Origin: JAUIAI01 sp045106815
GTDB taxonomy: Bacteria > Pseudomonadota > Gammaproteobacteria > Burkholderiales > Burkholderiaceae_E
DNA: 64,000 nt
NCBI GenBank assembly: GCA_045106815.1
Contig: JBGCFG010000030.1
Coordinates: 116,977 to 180,976 of the forward strand
Reading direction: 5' to 3'
Position 1 is the first letter of the stretch, and each line of letters opens with the position of its first letter. Both the position numbers and the translations under genes were made by a program. The notes beneath the pieces are model-generated. The model did no database searches, was not told the origin of the DNA, and saw nothing but the letters and a program-made list of their open reading frames with translations. This document shows positions 41,964 through 50,724 of this stretch, in pieces.

Positions 41964-43268
41964 ATGCAAAACCATGACGCCCTGTTTGTCGACGCACAAG
42001 CGTTTGACCAGGAACTGACTGATGTCGGCACAGTCGGGCCAGAACTCGCACACCTTGCCAAGGTCTATTGCTCAAGCCCTCGAGCCATCGTCTTCAGACA
42101 GCCGTCGTCTGAGTGGCGACTGTTCATGCTGGTGCTACCTCTAGCCTCCCGCTTGTCCCTGCTTAGCAATCCCGTTTTCACACAGCTCACGCGCGCCTGG
42201 GGGTTGAATCTCAGGTTTGTCGGCGTTGACCGTAACGGCCTGGCCTACGATTTTCGCTCGCTGCTCAGCAACGACATGCTGCACTGCCTGATTGAATGGC
42301 TCCGCGCAGGCGAGTCACAGCGGCTTCAAAATTTCTCCATGACCAGCGCAGACGGTCAGACCGCCAAAGCACAGCCACTAACCGACAACGGCCTGGATAT
42401 TCTGTTTTCCGGGCTCGCCAGAGAAATGCTCACCGTTCTCGATAAGCGTCGGGATGATTGGGGCAGACACCTGAACGCGCACGACAGACTCGAGCCTGGT
42501 CTGCCCAACAACCTGTTTGATCGATCCAGTCGTTACCCGGATTTTCTCGCAGCTTGTCGTGACGCGCTCAAAAACCAAGTCATCGATGTTCACTTCTACG
42601 GACGCATCCTGAGATCGATCGACCTGCGAGAACAATCGGTTGAACTGAGAGCTGGTGCGCAAATAGAAGACTGCCTAGATCCCGTGGTCATGACCAAGCT
42701 GAACAAAGCAGGTGCGGGTAAACATCTGGGCTGCTACAACTGGCTAAGCTTGTCGCCTACGCATGCTTCAATGCGCAGTCATATTCTTGCCAACCTGCCT
42801 TCGTTTGCCAGTTACTTTGCAGAGAGCCTGCTCAACATTGAAACCTGGCACCCGACGGCGCAAACTGTAGAAGACTTGTATTCTGGGATGGCCGAGATTG
42901 AGGAGAGTTTTGAGCAAGAGGATCTTCAATCAGGTGCGAAACCGCAACCGCCCGCCTATGACCTGCGCCGAATCAGTGCTCGGCAGGAAACACTAAAAAA
43001 TACTGAGTGCGCTGCCCGCCTGCGCCGCGCCATTGATGCCGGCCAGGATCGCGCGGTTATACAAGTATTGGCAGAAAGATTTGAAGTTTCGGAAAACACT
43101 ATCCGGCTTCTCTGGCGTGACAAACCTGAAACACTTGGCCAGCCCCCAACCTGGCATCTTGCTGAAATTCTTCGTCAATTAGATGCGCTGGGCCGGCATG
43201 ACTGGCCTGCGCATTCGGAAGACTGGGAGACACTGATGTCTCAATCAGTGCCAGTCGAAGCAACCTAG
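41964..43268 (+). CDS. Unrecognised protein with C-terminal HTH, upstream of nitrate operon
   Basis: A 434-residue protein I cannot place in a family. Residues 1-340 are of mixed alpha/beta character, with no signal peptide. Near the C-terminus, about residues 352-395, AARLRRAIDAGQDRAVIQVLAERF is followed by EVSENTIRLLWRDKP, a likely helix-turn-helix, and then a PPTWHLAEILRQLD segment. No strong ribosome site is visible at the ATG; the gene starts 40 bp after the small membrane gene. Its place directly before nrtA suggests, without proof, a role in controlling nitrate genes. Confidence 0.6.
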   Translation: MQNHDALFVDAQAFDQELTDVGTVGPELAHLAKVYCSSPRAIVFRQPSSEWRLFMLVLPLASRLSLLSNPVFTQLTRAWGLNLRFVGVDRNGLAYDFRSLLSNDMLHCLIEWLRAGESQRLQNFSMTSADGQTAKAQPLTDNGLDILFSGLAREMLTVLDKRRDDWGRHLNAHDRLEPGLPNNLFDRSSRYPDFLAACRDALKNQVIDVHFYGRILRSIDLREQSVELRAGAQIEDCLDPVVMTKLNKAGAGKHLGCYNWLSLSPTHASMRSHILANLPSFASYFAESLLNIETWHPTAQTVEDLYSGMAEIEESFEQEDLQSGAKPQPPAYDLRRISARQETLKNTECAARLRRAIDAGQDRAVIQVLAERFEVSENTIRLLWRDKPETLGQPPTWHLAEILRQLDALGRHDWPAHSEDWETLMSQSVPVEAT

Positions 43269-43606
43269 CCTCGCAAGCCCACGAGTCAAACCCGCTCGTA
43301 ATTGTTTCCCAAACGTTTCCCAAACTCGCCTCATGCAGTGCTCCATGAAGGCCAAGAATTCGTCACATAATGGAGCAACGAATAATGGAGCGTCGCACCA
43401 ATTTCAAGTGGTAGCGTCAGCGCACGCACCAAAACCGCTCAAGATTTGGCCATATCAAGCGAGAAACCCTGATTTCGACAGTGGCATAGAACCTGCATCG
43501 TGAACGTTGAACCGACCGCATCCGAATTGAGATGCATGCCGGCACAACGACTGCGTGTCTTGACCCTAAACGGGAAAAAGCACCGCCACGGGAAGGAAAC
43601 TTAATA
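43269..43606 (+). promoter_or_regulatory. Control region upstream of the nitrate assimilation operon
   Basis: 338 bp between the HTH gene and nrtA. It contains a good sigma-54-like element (43482-43497) and two GCACCA half-sites (43395-43400 and 43426-43431) with a TGGT (43409-43412) between them, an NtrC-like but imperfect arrangement. ATAATGGAGC occurs twice (about 43367 and 43382). The roughly 110-base leader after the promoter shows no clear antiterminator hairpin. Confidence 0.5.
43482..43497 (+). promoter_or_regulatory. Possible sigma-54 promoter for nrtA
   Basis: TGGCATAGAACCTGCA keeps the essential GG and GC 10 bases apart and resembles the consensus TGGCAC-N5-TTGCA. It lies about 110 bp before the nrtA ATG. 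Nitrogen-regulated promoters of nitrate genes in proteobacteria are commonly sigma-54 dependent. Confidence 0.45.
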
Positions 43607-45013
43607 ATGCTGTTGAACAGTCAAAAATATCTTGCGCGTATGGGGCGCATGCTTATCGCCGCGACAATCTCACTGGGTGTGACGCTTTGGACCGCCTCCT
43701 TGGTCCATGCAGAGCTACTTGATGTTGAGAAAGACGAGCTTAAATTCGGGTTCATCAAGCTCACCGACATGGCCCCCCTGGCCATTGCAAAAGAACTTGG
43801 TTACTTCGAAGACGAAGGACTGTTCGTCACGCTGGAGCCCCAGGCAAACTGGAAAGTCCTGCTCGATCGGGTCATCACTGGCGAGTTGGATGGCGCACAC
43901 ATGCTTGCCGGTCAACCGCTCGCCGCCACCATCGGTTTTGGCACCAAAGCCAATCTCATCACCCCGTTTTCAATGGACCTGAACGGCAACGGCATCACGG
44001 TATCCAATGAAGTATGGGAAATGATGAAGCCAAACGTTCCGATGGAAGGTGGTAAACCCGTGCACCCCATTAAAGCCGATGCGCTTAAGCCCGTCGTACA
44101 GCAATTTCAAAATGAGGGGCGACCGTTCAACATGGGCATGGTCTTTCCCGTTTCGACACATAACTACGAACTACGTTATTGGCTGGCCTCAGGCGGTATT
44201 CATCCGGGTTATTACTCACCCAATGATGTCTCGGGTCAGATCCTGGCTGATGCTTTGCTTTCCGTCACCCCACCACCCCAAATGCCAGCAACACTTGAAG
44301 CCGGCACTATCAACGGTTACTGCGTCGGTGAGCCCTGGAACCAGGCTGCGGTGTTTAAGGGCATCGGCGTCCCTGTCATAACCGACTATGAAATCTGGAA
44401 GAACAATCCGGAGAAAGTCTTCGGGCTGTCAAAAGATTTTGCTGACAAAAATCCGAATACAGTCCTTGCGCTTACGAAAGCACTGATTAGAGCAGCGCAA
44501 TGGCTTGACGAAAACGACAACGCCAACCGGATGGATGCCGTCAAAATTTTGGCCAAGTCTGAATATGTGGGCGCCGACGTAGAGGTGATCGCCAACTCGA
44601 TGACCGGCACGTTCGAATACGAAAAAGGTGACAAACGCGCAGTCCCCGATTTCAATGTTTTCTATCGATACTTTGCCACCTATCCGTATTACTCAGATGC
44701 CATTTGGTATCTCACTCAAATGCGACGTTGGGGCCAGATTGACGAGCATAAGCCTGATACCTGGTATGACGAGGTCGCGCGCCAGGTGTATCGGCCCGAT
44801 CTCTATCTTGCAGCCGCGAAGCTTTTACTAGAAGACGGCTTAATCAAAGAGAAAGACGTTCCCTGGAAAACTGATGGATACAAAGAGCCTACGAGCGAGT
44901 TTATCGACGGCGTTACCTATGACGGCCGGCAACCGAATGCCTATATCGATTCGCTCACGATTGGTTTGAAGGCAAAGCAAACGGTTAAAGGCTCGGAAGT
45001 AGCCGCCGAGTAA
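43607..45013 (+). CDS. nrtA: ABC transporter nitrate-binding protein
   Basis: A 468-residue periplasmic solute-binding protein. ATG 43607 was chosen because AAGGAA lies 8 bases upstream and a Sec signal peptide (hydrophobic 14-35, ending VHAEL) begins there. The mature part is of the NrtA/CmpA type: LKFGFIKLTDMAPLAIAKELGYFEDEGL, then GELDGAHMLAGQPLAATIGFG, with YCVGEPWNQAAVFKGIGVP later. It delivers nitrate (possibly nitrite) to NrtB. It is the first gene of the nitrate operon. A hairpin separates it from nrtB. Confidence 0.92.
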   Translation: MLLNSQKYLARMGRMLIAATISLGVTLWTASLVHAELLDVEKDELKFGFIKLTDMAPLAIAKELGYFEDEGLFVTLEPQANWKVLLDRVITGELDGAHMLAGQPLAATIGFGTKANLITPFSMDLNGNGITVSNEVWEMMKPNVPMEGGKPVHPIKADALKPVVQQFQNEGRPFNMGMVFPVSTHNYELRYWLASGGIHPGYYSPNDVSGQILADALLSVTPPPQMPATLEAGTINGYCVGEPWNQAAVFKGIGVPVITDYEIWKNNPEKVFGLSKDFADKNPNTVLALTKALIRAAQWLDENDNANRMDAVKILAKSEYVGADVEVIANSMTGTFEYEKGDKRAVPDFNVFYRYFATYPYYSDAIWYLTQMRRWGQIDEHKPDTWYDEVARQVYRPDLYLAAAKLLLEDGLIKEKDVPWKTDGYKEPTSEFIDGVTYDGRQPNAYIDSLTIGLKAKQTVKGSEVAAE

Positions 45014-45015
45014 TA

Positions 45016-45035
45016 AGCGCGCCTCCCTCCGCGCT
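45016..45035 (+). other. Small hairpin between nrtA and nrtB
   Basis: AGCGCG (45016-45021) pairs with CGCGCT (45030-45035) across an 8-base loop, right after the nrtA stop. Such hairpins often leave more message for a binding protein than for its permease. It is short and lacks a U-run, so confidence is low. Confidence 0.4.
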
Positions 45036-45074
45036 CGCCTTTCCTCGCTCTCTCACTCACATAAGGACTCTCTT

Positions 45075-46157
45075 GTGACGACGCCCAGTGCACAGGCAAC
45101 CATGCCCGACGCCGCCGCTACCGCTAAACCTCGACTTCGTTCCTGGGTCAACAACGCCACGGGCACCCTCAACACGCTTGGCTTTGGATGGTTAGTCCCG
45201 ATCCTTAAACTAGTCACGGGCGACAACCCTCGCGCTCAATGGGCGGAGCTCCAAAAGCTCCTGTTGATTCCACTCTTGGGGGTTTCGTTGTTCCTGGGTG
45301 CGTGGGCGATGCTCGCGCCGAAGATAGAAACATCTCTTGGTGCAATTCCTGGGCCAGCGCAGGTTTGGGCTCAGGCAGTTTTTTTATGGGAAGACCATCA
45401 GAATGAACGCCTGAAAGAACAAGCGTTCATGGAGCGCCAGGAAAAACGCAACGCCAAGTTAGCCGAGCAAGGTCGTGAAGACAGAATCAAATGGCGTGCC
45501 TACACCGGCAAACCGACTTACTTTGATCAGATCGTCACATCGCTCGGCACAGTCGCGCTTGGTTTTCTCATCGCAACGGTCATTGCCGTGCCACTGGGCA
45601 TTGCGTCCGGGCTTTCTCGAACAATAAACGATGCTATCAATCCACTGGTGCAGATATTTAAGCCTGTTTCGCCACTCGCATGGCTACCGATTGTCACGAT
45701 GGTTGTCTCGGCGCTTTATGTCGACACCTACGATCTGTTGCCAAAGTCACTGGTGATCTCCGCCATCACCGTGACCTTGTGTTCACTGTGGCCGACGCTC
45801 ATCAACACGTCGCTTGGCGTAGCGAGTATTGACAAAGATCTTCTCAATGTCAGCAAAGTATTGCAGTTAGGGACGTGGACCAAGATTCGAAAGCTGGTTC
45901 TACCTTCCGCCTTGCCCTTGATCTTTACCGGCTTGCGTCTGTCCCTCGGGGTTGGCTGGATGGTGTTGATCGCCGCCGAAATGCTCGCGCAGAACCCTGG
46001 CCTGGGCAAATTTGTATGGGATGAGTTTCAAAACGGATCTTCCAATTCACTCGCCAGAATTATGGTGGCTGTGTTGACGATCGGCATCATCGGATTCTTG
46101 TTGGACCGAATCATGTATGCGTTGCAGTCGGCCTTTACCTACTCATCAAACCGCTAA
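45075..46157 (+). CDS. nrtB: Nitrate ABC transporter permease
   Basis: A 360-residue inner-membrane protein starting at GTG 45075 with AAGGA upstream. A first transmembrane segment (about residues 65-85) is followed by a charged helix of about 50 residues (WEDHQNERLKEQAFMERQEKR), then the BPD_transp_1 core from about residue 155. The EAA-like loop with LPSALPLIFTGLRLSLGVGWMVLIAAEML contacts the ATPase. The charged insert after the first helix is longer than in typical SsuC-like permeases. It pairs with the fused ATPase encoded next. Confidence 0.92.
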   Translation: MTTPSAQATMPDAAATAKPRLRSWVNNATGTLNTLGFGWLVPILKLVTGDNPRAQWAELQKLLLIPLLGVSLFLGAWAMLAPKIETSLGAIPGPAQVWAQAVFLWEDHQNERLKEQAFMERQEKRNAKLAEQGREDRIKWRAYTGKPTYFDQIVTSLGTVALGFLIATVIAVPLGIASGLSRTINDAINPLVQIFKPVSPLAWLPIVTMVVSALYVDTYDLLPKSLVISAITVTLCSLWPTLINTSLGVASIDKDLLNVSKVLQLGTWTKIRKLVLPSALPLIFTGLRLSLGVGWMVLIAAEMLAQNPGLGKFVWDEFQNGSSNSLARIMVAVLTIGIIGFLLDRIMYALQSAFTYSSNR

Positions 46158-46173
46158 CCGGTGGGCGCTCATC

Positions 46174-47913
46174 ATGATCTGTATTGAAGCGAGTGATTTA
46201 ACGAAATCGTATGGCGAAGACGGAGATCGGACCGAGGTATTGAAAGGCCTGAACCTGAAAGTCGAGGAAGGAGAGTTTGTCGCAATCGTCGGATTCTCAG
46301 GCTCGGGTAAGACCACCTTGATGTCATTGCTTGCCGGATTGACCAAGCCCGATAGCGGCGCCTTGCTCATCAACGGACGCGAAGTTGACGGCCCCGGCGC
46401 CGACCGTGGGGTGGTGTTTCAGTCGTACTCATTGATGCCATGGCTAAGTGTGTACGGTAATGTCGCACTGGCAGTCGACCAGGTCGCCAAAAAACTTCCT
46501 CGACGCGAGCGAGAAAAGCTTTGTCGTGACTACATTGACATGGTCGGGTTAACTCACGCCATAGATCGAAAACCTGCCGAGTTGTCTGGCGGGATGCGGC
46601 AACGCGTCTCAGTCGCGAGGGCGCTTGCCATCAAACCCGACATTCTGTTGCTTGATGAGCCTCTATCTGCACTTGACGCACTCACGCGTGCGAAACTGCA
46701 GGATGAGCTAGCCATCATTTCTCGGCAGGAAAAAAAGACCATCATCCTCATCACCAATGATGTTGATGAAGCTATCTTGCTGGCCGATCGGGTTATTCCC
46801 CTCACACCAGGACCCAACGCCTGCCTCGGTGACGCATTCCCGATCGACTTGCCGCACCCGCGCGACCGCGCCGCCATGAATGCGAACCCCAAATTCGTTC
46901 GACTCCGCGCCAACATCACGCGGACGCTGATCGAGCTGGGAGCGGCTCGCGTAGCGGACAGCGACGCACGCCAGGCACCGACCGTCGTCCCTATTACTCA
47001 GGCAAAGCCACTACCTGGCGCCTACAAACGCGCCCAGAAAACCGTCTTAGACGACCGCTACCTTGAATTCAGTCAACTCACCAAGGTGTATCCAACCCCA
47101 AAGGGACCGCTCACGGTTGTCGACGAATTTGATCTCAAAATTAACAAAGGCGAGTTCATCACACTGATCGGTCATTCTGGTTGTGGCAAAAGCACTGTGC
47201 TGTCCATGGCGGCAGGTTTAAACGAGATAACTGCCGGCGGCATCTTCCTTGACGGTCGAGAGATTGCCGGCGCTAGCCCGGACAGGGCAGTTGTTTTCCA
47301 GGCACCATCACTTCTGCCTTGGCTCACCGCCTACCAAAACGTTTCGCTCGGGGTTGATCGTGTCTACCCTAACGCCAATGCGGCGGAGCGTCTCGATGTC
47401 GTCGAGTACTACCTCGAACGCGTTGGACTCGCCGATGCAAAAGACAAGCTTGCCGCGGATCTATCCAACGGCATGCAGCAACGCGTCGGTATTGCGAGAG
47501 CCTTTGCGTTATCACCCAAGTTGCTGCTGCTCGATGAGCCCTTTGGCATGCTCGACAGTCTCACACGCTGGGAGCTTCAAGAGGTGCTACTGGATGTCTG
47601 GCGGCGCTCCAAAGTCACAGCTATTTGTGTTACTCACGATGTTGATGAAGCCATCATGCTCGCTGATCGTGTCGTCATGATGAGCAATGGGCCAGCCGCC
47701 CGAATAGGCAACATCATGTCGGTTGATCTGCCGCGCCCGCGCAGCCGAAAAGCACTCCTTGAACACCCTGACTACTACGCGCTGCGAGAAGAGTTGCTGG
47801 ACTTCCTGGAAGCCTATGAAGGCGGAGCTAATCCCTCGACTGAAGTCCTTGAAGCCATCAAGACCAAACGACTTGCCAAATCTGCTCAGGCATCGCTTGC
47901 AGCCACTGGATGA
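46174..47913 (+). CDS. Fused double ATPase of nitrate ABC transporter (NrtC/NrtD-like)
   Basis: A 579-residue protein with two complete nucleotide-binding domains joined by a linker of about 50 residues. NBD1: Walker A SGSGKT (about 43), signature LSGGM (about 134), Walker B ILLLDEP, and H-loop region ITNDVDEA (about 192), where the usual His is Asn. NBD2: Walker A SGCGKS (about 332), signature LSNGM (about 429) with Asn for the first Gly, Walker B LLLLDEP, and H-loop VTHDVDEA with His. Both atypical residues fall in the same composite ATP site. The ATG 46174 was chosen as the start of NBD1. Overlaps nirB by 4 bp. Confidence 0.9.
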   Translation: MICIEASDLTKSYGEDGDRTEVLKGLNLKVEEGEFVAIVGFSGSGKTTLMSLLAGLTKPDSGALLINGREVDGPGADRGVVFQSYSLMPWLSVYGNVALAVDQVAKKLPRREREKLCRDYIDMVGLTHAIDRKPAELSGGMRQRVSVARALAIKPDILLLDEPLSALDALTRAKLQDELAIISRQEKKTIILITNDVDEAILLADRVIPLTPGPNACLGDAFPIDLPHPRDRAAMNANPKFVRLRANITRTLIELGAARVADSDARQAPTVVPITQAKPLPGAYKRAQKTVLDDRYLEFSQLTKVYPTPKGPLTVVDEFDLKINKGEFITLIGHSGCGKSTVLSMAAGLNEITAGGIFLDGREIAGASPDRAVVFQAPSLLPWLTAYQNVSLGVDRVYPNANAAERLDVVEYYLERVGLADAKDKLAADLSNGMQQRVGIARAFALSPKLLLLDEPFGMLDSLTRWELQEVLLDVWRRSKVTAICVTHDVDEAIMLADRVVMMSNGPAARIGNIMSVDLPRPRSRKALLEHPDYYALREELLDFLEAYEGGANPSTEVLEAIKTKRLAKSAQASLAATG

Positions 47914-50384
47914 ACCACACCATGAAAGAGAAACTCGTCATTGTTGGTAACGGTATGGCACCAGGCAAGATGATTGATCACTTGCTTGAGTTGTGTCCTG
48001 ACAAATATGACATCACGATCTTTAACGCAGAACCTCGCGTCAACTACAACCGGATCATGTTGTCGCCAGTACTATCTGGAGAAAAATCCTACGAAGACAT
48101 CATTACGCATGATGATGCGTTCTATGCCAAACACAACATCACGCTACACAAGTCGCAACCGATCAGCGAAATCAAACGTGATGAGCAAAGCGTAGTTTCC
48201 ATTCACGGCGTAACAGCTCACTACGACAAGCTCGTCATTGCAACCGGCTCCCAACCATTCATCATTCCAGTGCCTGGCAAAGAACTTGACGGTGTTCTGA
48301 CATACCGCGACCTTGACGATGTTCAGGCCATGCTCAGCGCCTGCGAAACCTGTCGCAAAGCGGTTGTCATTGGCGGTGGCTTGCTTGGACTTGAAGCCGC
48401 TGCCGGTTTGCATGCCCAGGGAATGCACACAACCGTCATCCACCTTATGCCCAGCCTGATGGAGCGACAACTCGATACGGCAGCCGGCTATTTACTCGAG
48501 CGCGAAATTAAGCGCCGTGGCATCGAAGTGCGGACCAATGCGAATACCAAAGCCATTGTCGGTTCAGACAAAGTTCAAGGCGTGCTCCTGGACGATGGCA
48601 CCGAGCTTGAAGCTGACATTGTGGTGATGGCAGTTGGCATCAAACCCGAGACACGACTCGCCGCCGCCGCTCAACTCGACACGGGTCGGGGCATTATCGT
48701 CAACGACTCAATGCAAACGAGCGACCCGGCCATTTACGCACTGGGAGAGTGTGCAGAACATCGCGGCAGTTGCTATGGCCTGGTCGCCCCTCTGTTTGAG
48801 ATGGCTCAAACAGCTGCGCAGCATCTGGCGAACGCGCAGACAACGCATCTTTACACCGGGTCAGTTACATCTACCCGGCTGAAGGTCACTGGCATCGATC
48901 TGTTTTCCGCAGGCGACTTTGAAGAACAAGACGGCAGAGAAGAGATCGTGCTGCGCGATGCATCAGCTGGCGTCTACAAACGACTAATCCTTTCGGAAAA
49001 CAAGATTGTTGGCGCGGTGCTGTACGGCGATACCAATGATGGTCCCTGGTACTTTGATCTCCTTCGTCAGCAGGAAGACATTACCGAACGGCGCGACACC
49101 CTCATTTTTGGTCAGGCCTACCAGGGAGGTGCCAATCTGGACCCTACGGCGGCCGTTGCAGCCTTACCAGATGATGCACAGATCTGTGGCTGTAACGGCA
49201 TTTCCAAGAAAGTCATCCTTAACGCGATTGAAACTGACGGCCTGAGCAGTGTGGATGATGTTAGAGCGCACACCAAAGCGTCAGCCTCGTGCGGCACTTG
49301 CACTGGCCTTGTTGAGCAGCTGCTCACCATGAGTCTTGGCGATGCGTTCTCACCCAAGACCGTCACCACTCTGTGTGCTTGCACTGATCTGTCACATGAT
49401 GATGTTCGCCGGCTCATCGTCATGCACGCACTCAAGAGTATTCCGGCGGTCATGCAAGCGCTTGAATGGAAAACCTCATGTGGTTGCGCCAAGTGCCGAC
49501 CCGCCCTGAACTACTACCTCGTTTGCGAATGGCCGGCTGAGTATGCGGATGACTACCAATCTCGCTTCATTAACGAACGCGCGCACGCCAACATTCAGAA
49601 AGACGGTACCTACTCCATCGTGCCTCGCATGTGGGGCGGCATGACCAGCAGCAAAGAACTACGTGCAATTGCTGATGTCGTTGACAAGTTCGACATTCCT
49701 GCAGTCAAGGTGACCGGTGGTCAACGTATTGACATGCTGGGCATTCACAAAGAAGACCTGCCCGCCGTTTGGGCCGATCTCGGCAAAGCCGGGTTTGTCT
49801 CTGGTCACGCATACGCCAAGGGACTCAGAACCGTTAAGACTTGCGTTGGTACTGACTGGTGCAGATTCGGCACTCAGGACTCTACCGGCTTGGGTATCCG
49901 TATCGAAAGAGCCATGTGGGGTTCCTGGACACCCGCGAAAGTCAAAATGGCGGTCTCTGGCTGTCCACGCAATTGCGCTGAGGCGACTTGTAAAGATGTC
50001 GGCATTATCTGCGTGGAAGCCGGCTATGAATTGCATTTCGCTGGCGCCGCGGGTCTCGACATCAAGGGCACTGAAGTGCTGGGAATGATCAAGACTGAAG
50101 AAGCTGTTCTAGAGCATGTTGCAGCACTGGTGCAGATGTATCGAGAACAAGGTCACTACCTTGAGCGAATTTATAAGTGGGCCAGGCGCGTGGGCATTGA
50201 CGAAATTCGCGAGCGCATCATGACCGACACCAAAACCCGGCTGGCTTATGCCGAGCGCTTTGCCAGAAGCCAGACGGTTGCACAAGTAGACCCCTGGGCC
50301 GACCGAGTCAAAGGTCAGCACGCGCATGAGTTTCAACCAATCCAGATCAAGCGAGAAAATCAGGCCATGGAGGTGACCGAATGA
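47910..50384 (+). CDS. nirB: Assimilatory nitrite reductase, large subunit
   Basis: An 824-residue NAD(P)H-nitrite reductase subunit. The FAD motif GNGMAPGK (about residue 10) opens a pyridine-nucleotide oxidoreductase domain (to about 400). Two BFD-type [2Fe-2S] patches follow, CGCNG with CGTCTG (about 425-460) and CACTDLS with CGCAKCRP (about 490-530). The siroheme/[4Fe-4S] sites CVGTDWC (about 645) and SGCPRNCAEATC (about 683) come last. It reduces nitrite to ammonium in the cytoplasm with NirD. Start ATGA overlaps the ATPase stop; an ATG four codons on is an alternative. Confidence 0.96.
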   Translation: MNHTMKEKLVIVGNGMAPGKMIDHLLELCPDKYDITIFNAEPRVNYNRIMLSPVLSGEKSYEDIITHDDAFYAKHNITLHKSQPISEIKRDEQSVVSIHGVTAHYDKLVIATGSQPFIIPVPGKELDGVLTYRDLDDVQAMLSACETCRKAVVIGGGLLGLEAAAGLHAQGMHTTVIHLMPSLMERQLDTAAGYLLEREIKRRGIEVRTNANTKAIVGSDKVQGVLLDDGTELEADIVVMAVGIKPETRLAAAAQLDTGRGIIVNDSMQTSDPAIYALGECAEHRGSCYGLVAPLFEMAQTAAQHLANAQTTHLYTGSVTSTRLKVTGIDLFSAGDFEEQDGREEIVLRDASAGVYKRLILSENKIVGAVLYGDTNDGPWYFDLLRQQEDITERRDTLIFGQAYQGGANLDPTAAVAALPDDAQICGCNGISKKVILNAIETDGLSSVDDVRAHTKASASCGTCTGLVEQLLTMSLGDAFSPKTVTTLCACTDLSHDDVRRLIVMHALKSIPAVMQALEWKTSCGCAKCRPALNYYLVCEWPAEYADDYQSRFINERAHANIQKDGTYSIVPRMWGGMTSSKELRAIADVVDKFDIPAVKVTGGQRIDMLGIHKEDLPAVWADLGKAGFVSGHAYAKGLRTVKTCVGTDWCRFGTQDSTGLGIRIERAMWGSWTPAKVKMAVSGCPRNCAEATCKDVGIICVEAGYELHFAGAAGLDIKGTEVLGMIKTEEAVLEHVAALVQMYREQGHYLERIYKWARRVGIDEIRERIMTDTKTRLAYAERFARSQTVAQVDPWADRVKGQHAHEFQPIQIKRENQAMEVTE

Positions 50385-50722
50385 ATTGGGTCAAACTTTT
50401 GCCGTTGCAAGAAATTCCCCGCCGCGGCGCACGATGCGTCAACACGCCCAATGGCAAGCTGGCGCTGTTCAGAACAATGGACGATCAGGTCTTTGCCATC
50501 GAAGACCGTTGTCCGCACAAAGGTGGCCCCCTTAGCCAGGGCATCGTGCATGGCGATGCGGTGACCTGTCCCTTGCACAACTATGTAATTTCACTGTCAA
50601 CGGGCGCGGTGCTCGGTGCAGATGAAGGCTCGGTTGCCACCTATGAATTGCGAGTCAACGATGCGATGGTTGAACTCGCGTGGCCGCCAGAAGTCAGCAC
50701 TCAACCGGCGGCCGTTCAATAA
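50381..50722 (+). CDS. nirD: Nitrite reductase small subunit, Rieske type
   Basis: A 113-residue protein with a Rieske fold. All four iron-sulfur ligands are present as C-P-H, 16 residues, then C-P-L-H (about residues 45-67). In enteric NirD these ligands are missing, so this version probably carries a real [2Fe-2S] cluster. It overlaps nirB by 4 bp and ends 2 bp before nasA. It partners NirB in nitrite reduction. Confidence 0.9.
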   Translation: MNWVKLLPLQEIPRRGARCVNTPNGKLALFRTMDDQVFAIEDRCPHKGGPLSQGIVHGDAVTCPLHNYVISLSTGAVLGADEGSVATYELRVNDAMVELAWPPEVSTQPAAVQ

Positions 50723-50724
50723 GC

